The position numbers and the translations under genes are program-made. This document shows, piece after piece, positions 29,057 through 37,594 of a stretch of DNA of 64,000 bases. A model generated the notes under the pieces. The model saw nothing but the letters and a program-made list of their open reading frames with translations. It made no database searches and was not told the origin of the DNA. Within the stretch, counting starts at the first letter, position 1. Every line of letters begins with the position of its first letter. Source of the DNA: Bugulina stolonifera (Eukaryota > Bryozoa > Gymnolaemata > Cheilostomatida > Bugulidae); contig OW285189.1 in the NCBI GenBank assembly GCA_935421135.1, positions 17,629,072 to 17,693,071 on the forward strand, given 5' to 3'.

Positions 29057-29467
29057 ATGGTCCCTCGCATAGTTCCATATTTTCCTGATGAGTCAGGTGA
29101 GATGTATGAAGACTATTATGCAAACCAGGTGGGAGAGGGAATGAGTGTGTACAGGGGAAAACCTATTATGACGGGTAATGGGATCGGCTCACTCTTTTCT
29201 GGACTGGCCCGAGGGGTCCTTCCCATGCTAAAGAATGGTGCCAAAACTATTGGGAAAAAGCTATTGACTACTGGAGCTTCGGTTCTGGGAGATGTAATCA
29301 AGGGAGAAAACTTCAAATCTTCTGCAGCAAAACGTTTTCGTGAAGCTGGTGGGGATCTTCTAGGTGATGTAGAAGACGAACTACGTGAACCACCCGCCAA
29401 ACGTGCACGAGTTAGTCAAAAGTCTACAAAGAAAAAACGTAAAGGAAGAAAAACAGTTTTTGACTAA
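29057..29467 (+). CDS. Small core/minor virion protein, basic C-terminus
   Basis: 136 residues. A Gly-rich amphipathic centre (GIGSLFSGLARGVLPMLKNG, KKLLTTGASVLGDVIKGENF) precedes a strongly basic tail (KKKRKGRK). This layout is shared with small proteins encoded between penton and major capsid genes in Polinton-type elements and recalls adenoviral pX/pVI-like core or membrane-active proteins; that analogy is inference. The reading frame is intact. Confidence 0.65.
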   Translation: MVPRIVPYFPDESGEMYEDYYANQVGEGMSVYRGKPIMTGNGIGSLFSGLARGVLPMLKNGAKTIGKKLLTTGASVLGDVIKGENFKSSAAKRFREAGGDLLGDVEDELREPPAKRARVSQKSTKKKRKGRKTVFD

Positions 29468-29572
29468 ATGAAAGATAAATATATAATCCACACCTAGACT
29501 CACCACTCCCCACTCTTAGACAAACGTTTGTAGGAGCAAGTACTAGATGGAAAAACTCTCACACTATCGAAC

Positions 29573-30919
29573 ATGTCCGTCACACATCGAGCCATCTCTC
29601 ACTCCAAGGTTTCTGAAGACTCTCCAGACACGGTTGACTCCAGTTTTGACTTATTTGCCACTCCGCCAACTCATACTAGCGTGCTCAGAGGTGAATGGGT
29701 ACCTTTGGCTCCTGTTACGGACTCCCCTGATGGTACTATTGAATTTAACATCCCACCCGCAGACGAACTCTACACAGATCTATCAAGGTCTTACTTACAC
29801 ACCACAGTAAAGGTGAGCAAGGCTGATGGAAGCGTACTACCTGCGGAAGAACAACTAAAGGTTGTTCCAGGAGACAATTTTATGCACAGTCTCTTTTCTT
29901 CTGCCACTGTTCAACTGGCTGGGCAAGATGTTGAGTATGAACCAAACTATGGACATAGAGCTTATGTCAAGAATCTCTTAAACTATGGTAAAGATGCTAG
30001 GAGCACATATATGAAAGTTGGGAGTGGGTGGATGGAGGATGAAGGAACTGGAGAAGACTATGATGGTATTCCTCCCGAAGTGATTGGAAAAAGAAAGAAA
30101 CTTATAGCCACAAGTAAAGAGATGAGTTTCTATGGGAGACCTAGGTTGAGTATGTTTTCTTAAGGAAGACTTATTCCACCAGGAGTTCGCTCTCGCCTTA
30201 CTCTACAACGTGCTATTCCACAAATGGCCCTCTTAGCAGAGACAGACAACCCTGCAGGAGGGGCGAAGATTTCTATAACTAAGACAGAATTGTGGATTCG
30301 ACGTGTACAAGCCAATCCAGCATTACAAAAAGCACAAATGGATGTTTGGGTTGTGCAACAAGAGTCTATAAAACTACCAATTGACCGAATAAAAACTCAT
30401 TTCCATGTCATCCCTGCTGGACACCAGTCAGTGAGAGTAAACTTTGATCAAGCGGGACAGAAGCCAAACAGAGTCTTTGTCGGACTAGTCAACCATACTG
30501 CAAAGAGTGGAACGTATAAGCAAAATTCCTTCAAATTCGGACATAACAACCTAAGTTCATTAGAACTACTAATTGATGGAACACCACTGACCTGAAGATA
30601 TGAACCAAACTTTGCAAGTGGAAAGTTTGCTCGTGAATTCATGAATTTGTTCACTGTCACAAATACATCCGATGCTGACACAGGGAATGAGATCTCCCCT
30701 AGCAAATACAAGTCCTGCGCTGCTCTCTACGCCTTTGACATTTCAGGAGATTTGTGTGATGACAACTTTCACTTGTTATCAAATGGGAGTCTATCTATTA
30801 ATCTAGCATTTGCTAATCAAACTCAAAATACACTTGGACTGTTTGTATACGAAGAAAAAGATGACATTATCTACTTGAATGCAAATCACGAAGTATCTAT
30901 GGTAGCCGGGATGATGTAA
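29573..30919 (+). pseudogene. MCP: Major capsid protein (double jelly-roll type), interrupted by two in-frame stops
   Basis: The frame is continuous over about 449 codons except for TAA at 30161-30163 and TGA at 30593-30595; it ends at TAA 30917-30919. The sequence resembles the Polinton major capsid family annotated in several animals as F54H12.2-like: FDLFATPPTHTSVLRGEWVP near the N-terminus, GDNFMHSLFSSATVQLAGQD, and LIPPGVRSRLTL after the first stop. Downstream segments keep the expected order, including NFASGKFAREFMNLF. No frameshift is seen, so decay is by point substitution only. The product would form the icosahedral shell; this copy cannot make a full-length protein without readthrough. 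Confidence 0.85.
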
Positions 30920-30924
30920 AAAGA

Positions 30925-31452
30925 ATGGATACATTCTCAATCTCGAATATTCTATCTGATGATAAACTCTCATCAACCTCCTTTAGAGGGGTTATGCCAA
31001 GGGATCACTTCTTAGACTCCTTCTCCCCATCTGGATCTTTTGTTTTCAACACTCAAGCAAGTGAGAAAAGTGGCGAGCATTGGATCTCTGTTTTTTCGAA
31101 TGGAAAAGAAATAGAGTATTTTGACTCCTATGGACTCCCCCCTTCTATTTATCCTGATGTGGGTAAGATGTTACAACAATGGGGAATACCAATAGTATGG
31201 AATGGAGAGTGTCTACAAGAAGAGAGTACTAACGTGTGTGGAGACTACTGCATCTTGTTCTGTCTCCTTCGAGCTCGAGGGTGGAGTATGGAGGGAATAA
31301 TTACACGGCTAAGCAGAGTAGAAGGAGGAGTTCGAGATCATTCTATAAGAGCTCTATTACAACGTTTATACTATAATAAAAGAAATAATATTTTCCCACT
31401 CACAACGCATGTAAACAATATTATGCTTTTTTCACCTTTTCACTTTGACTAG
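30925..31452 (+). CDS. PRO: Adenain/Ulp1-like cysteine protease
   Basis: 175 residues, intact. The catalytic residues of the adenovirus-protease family are recognisable: His52 in GEHWISVF, Asp67 in YFDSYG, Gln98 in ECLQEE and Cys105 in NVCGDYC. In viruses it matures capsid and core precursors. It begins six bases after the capsid gene's stop codon, and the last strand ends in FSPFHFD. The complete triad, next to a broken capsid gene, indicates that decay of the element is at an early stage. Confidence 0.9.
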   Translation: MDTFSISNILSDDKLSSTSFRGVMPRDHFLDSFSPSGSFVFNTQASEKSGEHWISVFSNGKEIEYFDSYGLPPSIYPDVGKMLQQWGIPIVWNGECLQEESTNVCGDYCILFCLLRARGWSMEGIITRLSRVEGGVRDHSIRALLQRLYYNKRNNIFPLTTHVNNIMLFSPFHFD

Positions 31453-31768
31453 AGAGAAATACTTCACCTTACTTATAATTCGTTTTTATACTACTATAAC
31501 TAAAAAAAGAGACCAACAGTTTTTATCTTACCTGCATTCTTTTTTTTTCTTTGCTTTTTAGATTTCTGCTTGATTCTTGATTCTTTTATTTTTTCTCTAT
31601 TTATCTTCGTAATAAAACAATACTACTGAAGAAAGCTGCATCTTTTCTATCTCGGAATAATACTCATCCAACTCAAGCTGCTCTACTACTGTAGAAACCT
31701 TCCTTATATACTAAACTTTCTAATATATCATCCAATAAGAAAAGACCCCTTTGTATGCTTTGGATTGA
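31453..31768. other. AT-rich non-coding stretch with polyadenylation signal
   Basis: No ORF is visible. AATAAA near 31611 downstream of the protease is a plausible shared poly(A) signal for the plus-strand gene row. Confidence 0.5.
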
Positions 31769-32385
31769 CATCGGGGCACATCGGGGCAACATCGGGGCAC
31801 ATCGGGGCACATCGGGGCAACATCGGGGCACATCGGGGCAACATCGGGGCACATCGGGGCAACATCGGGGCACATCGGGGCAACATCGGGACACATCGGG
31901 GCAACATCGGGACACATCGGGGCAACATCGGGACACATCGGGGCAACATCGGGGCACATCGGGGCAACATCGGGACACATCGGGGCAACATCGGGACACA
32001 TCGGGGCAACATCGGGACACATCGGGGCAACATCGGGGCACATCGGGGCAACATCGGGACACATCGGGGCAACATCGGGACACATCGGGGCAACATCGGG
32101 ACACATCGGGGCAACATCGGGACACATCGGGGCAACATCGGGACACATCGGGGCAACATCGGGACAACATCGGGACACATCGGGGCAACATCGGGACACA
32201 TCGGGGCAACATCGGGACACATCGGGGCAACATCGGGGCACATCGGGGCAACATCGGGACACATCGGGGCACATCGGGGCAACACCGGGGCACATCGGGG
32301 CAACATCGGGGCACATCGGGGCAACATCGGCGCAACATCGGGGCACATCGGGGCAACATCGGGACACATCGGGGCAACATCGGGT
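31769..32385. repeat. CpG-rich minisatellite inside the element
   Basis: About 29 periods of a composite 21-bp repeat made of an 11-base unit (CATCGGGGCAA) and a 10-base unit (CATCGGGRCA). Because 21 is a multiple of three, frames on both strands stay open for over 200 codons, but these are artefacts of periodicity. It lies between the last gene and the right terminal repeat. Confidence 0.97.
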
Positions 32386-32909
32386 TGTACTATAATGGGT
32401 GGGGAATTAGTCAGACCCCTCCTACTAAGCTCTACTATATAGGTGGAGGTTTTCACTCCATCAGTATATTTGTAGCCCAGTCTTTACATGTTTCTTTATT
32501 AATGTTGCAATGCACATCATAAACCAAGCCTTCCGTAGTACTTCTTCTTATCGCTAATGAGAGCTATAGGCGAAGCGCAGCGGAATTCGCTCGTTTAGAT
32601 CACAAGCTTTTCGAGTGGAGGGCGCAGGAGAAGCGGCGGGCCGCTGCCTAGTCGCTTGGCCCGGTGGATACGGGGCACTGGCGTCGCCTCCACGTGTACG
32701 GTCGGCGCCGCACGCAACGTGGGCGGACGCGGCTTGACCGCCTCAAACGATCGGTCGTTCGGGTGAGTGGGGGTTGCGGGGGGGAGGGTGGGCGGCGGTG
32801 GAGGAGGGGTGGCGGTGATGACGGTGATGACGGTGATGGCGGCGGCGGTGGTGGTGGCGGCGGTGGTGGTGGTGGTGGTGGTGGTGGTGGCGGCGGTGGT
32901 GGCGGTGGT
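32386..32909. other. GC-rich block between the minisatellite and the right inverted repeat
   Basis: 32560-32780 is markedly GC- and CpG-rich compared with the element's genes and the host DNA. A plus-strand frame reads EFARLDHKLFEWRAQEKRR before TAG at about 32648, which might be a coding remnant, but I find no homologue. From 32780 inward it becomes a GGT/GGC triplet array that merges with the terminal repeat. Confidence 0.55.
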
Positions 32910-33288
32910 GGCGATGGCGGCGGTGGCGGCGGTGAGGGCGGAGGCGGTGGCGGTGGTGAGGGCGGTGGTGGCGGTGGCGGCGGTGGCGGTGGTGCGGACG
33001 GGACGAGGGCGGTGGCGGGGAGGAGGGAGGAGTGGGAGGTGGGGGAGGGGGAGGGGAGGAGGGTGGGAAGGAGGGAGGGAAGGGGTCGTGGCCGGGATTG
33101 GGGTCAAGTGTGCAAATGTTTTTTCGACCAATCAGAAGGGGGGATTTTGGGGTGACCTTGGCAAGGTCGTGTGCAAAATTTTTGTGCTCTTCTGTGATTG
33201 GTTGAAATCGGAAATACCGGCTTGTGATTGGTTGAAAACAGGGGTCAATGAGTGCGTGTCTGTCTAGAAGTGCACTGACTATACTACT
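32910..33288 (-). repeat. Right terminal inverted repeat of the element
   Basis: Reverse complement of the left repeat; the outer 200 bases are nearly identical. The inner triplet array is longer than on the left. Two copies of the TGATTGGTTGAAA word (CCAAT-box-like in reverse) lie in the outer 150 bases and recur at the left end. Confidence 0.9.
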
Positions 33289-33294
33289 GTTGTG
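33289..33294. repeat. Right target-site duplication (GTTGTG)
   Basis: Identical to 25412-25417 and directly abutting the terminal CT of the element. Confidence 0.95.
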
Positions 33295-33905
33295 AATGTG
33301 TCTCAGACAGCCCAAGGTCTGCACACAGCCACCTACGACTTATTTGGCAATCCTTGCGCCCAAACGGCTTCTCAAGCATATGGTTATGTCCGCTTTAATA
33401 ATGCACTAGCATACCTCAGTAAGTATAATAGTATGGGTATGAATGTATTGAATGAACTTGACAGCTTGAAATTATACAAGAGACTTCGCTTAGTAACAAT
33501 ATTTTGATTCATTTTATAGGCAAAGAGAACAAAGGTCGTTTAACTACTTCCAGCGGCCCCAGACGGGTGTACACAGCCCGTTCCAAAAAGGGACGACCCA
33601 AGATAGAGCCGTCTTCCAAGACATAATAATATGTATGAATGACATTACTGTAAAGGCTTGTGAGTATATAATAAAGAGTCATTACTACTAGAAGACAGTC
33701 TTATAATATAGTATAGCAAGCGACGACCTAAGGGTTGTTGGTAAACAAACGGATCGGGGATCGTCCACTACAATACTACCAGACCTGTTTATCAGTCTAC
33801 AACATGCGTGACCAGATCCTGGCGGGTTGGTATTGACAGTGACAGTTTTCATGCTCATTCAGGATTACTAACATAAGCTTTGTGCTACTCAACAGTAGGT
33901 CCAAG

Positions 33906-34324
33906 TTAGCCACTTTTTGAGCTTCGTTTGGCTAAATTGTTTTCTATCTCTTCTATGTTCTGCCATCGGGCTGGTACTTCAATACTTCTATTCTCTGCAT
34001 CTTTCTTTAGACTAAAATATATTTTTTCTACAATCCCTTATACCTGGCATCATCATTCACACTTTCCTATAAATCTAGTTCAAGTTTATGTAGGTTACCA
34101 AAGGCCATTTAATTCTGTATGAGCATAAGAACTATAATTTAAATGATGCAAGCAAAATAACTTCTACCCTACCACAGTTTTGTGCCATCAAACTCAACTT
34201 GCTTTATAGTTGACCTGAGGGGCTCTATACTTCCCTTATGTATGAGTCTAGACCAGATCAATCCTAACTTGCACAGGTTCATGCTCTGTATCTTCTCAGA
34301 CTCCATTAGTAAAACAGACGCTGC
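33906..34324 (-). CDS. Possible 3' exons of an unidentified minus-strand gene
   Basis: The minus-strand segment 34011-33906 follows TTTTAG and reads KKDAENRSIEVPARWQNIEE then NNLAKRSSKSG and TAA, with a coding-like composition. A 23-nt piece before it (ESVNDDA, ending in a GT donor) joins in phase. Further upstream, 34324-34170 after TTTGCAG reads ESEKIQSMNLCKLGLIWSRL and IKQVEFDGTKL. I cannot close the phase between the upstream piece and the others and recognise no family, so this may be a partial or decayed gene. Confidence 0.35.
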
Positions 34325-34559
34325 AAATAATATTATACTTTGTAAAATCCTGTTACTTTGAGGGGGAGATGAATGGGAATCCATCCATCTGTATCTCATA
34401 CGTGTATGTAGGACTATTTGGCATTGAAAAGTACTTTGCAGTTTTATGTATGCAGTGCAGTTACTTGAAAATGACACACATGCACATGTTTCACTATTCT
34501 ATGTGAGGTCACATTAACACACCTGGGGTCAATGTATCCAATATAAGCTTGCCATGGTC

Positions 34560-34740
34560 AATAGTATTCAATACCAATATGAATATCCAATACCAACACC
34601 GAATATCAATATAATATTATGTTCAATACCAATATCCAATACCAATATTTGATACCAATATCGAATACCAATATCCGATACCCAATATCCGATACCCAAT
34701 ATCCGATACCCATGAATACTAAGATTGGCAACACCCAACA
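34560..34740. repeat. Degenerate ATACCAATATC simple repeat
   Basis: Imperfect tandem copies of AATACCAATATCC and GATACCCAATATCC form a short satellite-like tract. Confidence 0.8.
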
Positions 34741-35436
34741 ACATTCAATACTCATACTAATGCCTATCCAATGGTATGTTATTGAATATAGAGCTCAGCT
34801 GTAGAATTGGACTTTTTTAACATCTTTTGACCCCAGGCCTAAGCATATAACTGCACATCATTGTGAGCCTTATTTATTGAATTCATATTCGTTACTACAA
34901 GACATTGAGATTTTAAAAATAGATTTTTAGTTATTTCCTTCTAAGTCACAGAAACAGCTGAGTCAACCAAAGTCATCTTGACTATTTTAGAGTTAGAATT
35001 AGCTTAAATGAATTGGGTGGGTTTTTGTAACTGATGAATATAACTGTGACTGTTGCTAACGTAATGATTGCTAATTATAGAATAGCAGAGTTTTTTACAA
35101 CAAGTATTATGGACCTACTAGCTCAGTATGATACAACTGTCTGATCCATGTTGAGTTCCTGTGAACCGTACCAACTTTTCAAGTGTTTAATGTTTAGAAC
35201 ACAGACTAATTTTAGTAATTATCTCTGGCTCTATATACAAAGATGCTAAACTGACTAATTGTTGTGTAACAAATTAGTCATTAAATTAGATTCAACAGGT
35301 AATTAAGGCTTTAATATTTACTATATAAATCTAACAGTGTTAGTCTCACATCATTCATCTCAGGATACTGCAAGAGACACACTGGTGTTTATTCAAACCT
35401 ATTCAGTAAAAGTCTTAATTGAAGTAACAAAGAATC
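34741..35436. other. Intergenic region upstream of Ig gene B
   Basis: Nothing coding is seen. It should contain the promoter and 5' UTR of the plus-strand Ig gene. Confidence 0.4.
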
Positions 35437-37564
35437 ATGTTTGGAATTGTCTTATCTCTTGCTTTGGTTTGTGGCCTTGAAGGTAAGCAACAAAATGTCT
35501 TTATAACATGATAATATATAAAACATAATACCATAGTATTATATACATGTATATTATATTATGTAAAATGTGCATGCACATGTAAAATATAAAATGTACA
35601 TGTACATGTAATTTCTGTTATCAATTATAATCAACGCATTATACAAATACATTCTATAATACAATGTGAGTTAATTTAAAATAAGAATACTCACTAATTT
35701 TACACATACATGTACATTATAATATAATATTGTGCTGCAGTGTATAATACATTATACAAGATACATGTATATGTGTATGTAAATACACATTTACATACAT
35801 GTAATTATATTGCATTCAGATACGTGTTACTTTGCAAAATTACTATACATGTATTATTTGAGAAGTACATGTAATATATCCGAAAGCACTAATTTCAGAT
35901 GTCATCCTACCAAGGTATGCACTTGTGCTATCAGATTGTAAACAGTGGTGTTGTTCATTCTATTTTAGCCGTATCCATTACCACTGGACCATCAAGTACT
36001 GCACAGGAAATTGGGTCAAGATTTACACTAAAATGTACAGTGGCAAATATGCAACAATCTGATTCTGTTATTTGGAGACTGGTAAGGTTTCACTATCCTA
36101 TATTTCAAGAATATAATTGTGATATATTTGCTATATGTTGCTGTGATAAGCTATGACAAAGGAATAGTAAGAAGACAGTAATACTGTGTTGTAGTTTTAA
36201 AACTTTTAGTTAGAGGTTGTAGTTGTCTTATCTCGGAGAAGAGTAGACAACTTTGTCATATTATAGTCTATCGTATTCGTATCTAATGAAAAGTTACATT
36301 ATTTTTTACACTAATTACATTGGATTAAACATCCTTTTCTGTTGTAGTATAACAAGACTTCTGGAATTCCCCAAACACTGACCTTGGACACGATAGAGAA
36401 GAGCCCAGACCTGTACGTTCTGGAAACAGGCGGCTACAATCTTATTGTGAAGAAAGCTAGTACTGATGATGACAGTACATTTGAATGTGAGGCTGGACAG
36501 TCAAAGTCAGCCAGAGTGTATATCTACGGTAGGTCAGCAGTGGTTCGCTCACTTGTGAAGTTAATGTGACATCATTAATTATTATATAGTCAGACATTGG
36601 TAAAATCATGTATTGAACACAATATAGCAGACGAACAAAGAGTACATTGTAAAGGAAAACTCATGTTTAATGACCACTATAAACGCTTTTTGCAGACAAG
36701 CCTGACAGCATAACCTTAGACTGGGAGCACAGTGTAAACAAGCCTGGTGCTGTGGAGGCTCATCAGGAATATAAGCTAAAATGTACAACTAAGAACAGTT
36801 ATCCACCTGCCACACACAGATACTTTAAAGATGGAGTCGAACTCAGCAACGATACTATAGTTTATACCTACAACAACAACACTGATACTGGTAAGGGGGA
36901 TAACTCCATATAATAATTACTATTCGCCTGCGATCAGTCAATAATAAAAATCATAACAGTGACTATTATTGGGATATACTGTAGCAAAATATTGCACTTT
37001 GATAAAAAATTGTATTGAATCTAGACTAAGCACCAGTTATTTCTATTGTAGGTTATGGTGACGTCACCAGCTTCCTCCCCTTTACACCAACAAAGAATGA
37101 TGTGGAAGGCAATATAAATGTCAGATGTGAAGCTGATTTATACATCAAGAGAAATGTTTTGTCTGTTTCATTTGGAATTAACGGTGAGTTCTGTATGTTG
37201 GTAGTTGGTACATTGCTGAAGATACACTGATCAAGTGTAATATGATGCACGATAGTATAATACTGTATATGCATGCATATTTGTTAAGAGAGAGAACAAC
37301 CCTTAAAATTGTGTCTTGCCATACAGTATCTACAGGATACATGTAGGTAGTGTGTGCACTACGTTGTCCACTCTAGCTAAGAATTTTTAAACAAAGCTCT
37401 TGTTAATCTATGAAAATAAGACAATTATAAATTATATAAATAATGCAATACACCATGTTTATATTATCTGTCTTCATTATTCCATTACAGGTGCCTCTAC
37501 CCACACCCTCTGCATTGGAACCATTCTCTTTACATTGGTCAGCTTCTTTATGACTGGACACTAA
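35437..37564 (+). CDS. Secreted two-Ig-domain surface protein, probably GPI-anchored (copy B)
   Basis: Six exons: 35437-35482, 35969-36081, 36348-36528, 36696-36890, 37052-37183 and 37491-37564, totalling 741 nt and 246 residues. The signal peptide is MFGIVLSLALVCGLE. The first Ig domain has FTLKCTV, SVIWRL and DDSTFECEAGQ; the second has YKLKCTT and INVRCEAD. The C-terminal exon is hydrophobic (TLCIGTILFTLVSFFM) and ends three residues later, consistent with GPI attachment. Intron phases (1,0,1,1,1) equal those of copy A. Exon 4 is almost identical to copy A at the DNA level, whereas the preceding exon is only about half identical in protein. A poly(A) signal follows 24 bases after the stop. 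Confidence 0.88.
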
Positions 37565-37588
37565 ACTCATTCTCAATCTTTGACTTGC

Positions 37589-37594
37589 AATAAA
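37589..37594 (+). terminator. Poly(A) signal AATAAA of Ig gene B
   Basis: Canonical hexamer 24 bases after the stop codon of the plus-strand Ig gene, implying a very short 3' UTR. Confidence 0.6.

Larger units (their letters stand above)
25418..33288 (+). mobile_element. Short Polinton/Maverick-type element, 7,871 bp
   Basis: The termini begin AGTAGTATAGTC and end in its reverse complement, flanked by GTTGTG on both sides. Long, nearly identical inverted repeats bound a plus-strand gene row: ATPase remnant, small ORF, basic ORF, integrase, penton-like protein, small basic virion-like protein, major capsid protein and cysteine protease. This gene set is that of virus-like Polintons, which are usually 15-20 kb and encode protein-primed DNA polymerase B. 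No polymerase is visible here and the ATPase lacks its N-terminal half, so this copy looks like an internally deleted derivative. Few differences between the terminal repeats suggest recent insertion. Confidence 0.95.
25370..33626 (+). pseudogene. Small host gene split by the Polinton-like element
   Basis: The host sequence reads ATG at 25370 through HPSSYTVV to the target site. After the element it resumes in the same frame at 33295 (NVSQTAQGLH) and runs to a GT donor at 33419. A spliced exon, 33520-33626, adds a basic tail (RSKKGRPKIEPSSKT) and TAA. Removing the element plus one target copy leaves an open frame of 92 codons with a phase-correct intron, which is strong evidence that the insertion hit a coding exon. 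Whether 25370 is the true start or the exon begins there after a splice acceptor (TTCAG precedes it) is open. I do not recognise the protein. This allele should be non-functional, since the frame now runs into the terminal repeat. Confidence 0.6.

Noticed and set aside
30161..30595. Programmed stop-codon readthrough in the capsid gene
   Set aside because: No stem-loop or known readthrough context was recognised at either stop, and two different stops in one gene are better explained by decay.
31769..32385. CRISPR-like regular repeat
   Set aside because: No unique spacers; it is a eukaryotic minisatellite inside a transposon.
31673..32522. Several 215-255-codon open frames on both strands over the CATCGGGGCA array
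   Set aside because: They exist only because the 21-bp period keeps all frames open; the peptides are pure repeats (for example CCPDV).
25418..33288. Protein-primed DNA polymerase B within the element
   Set aside because: No open frame with the palm or exonuclease motifs on either strand; all long frames are assigned or low complexity.
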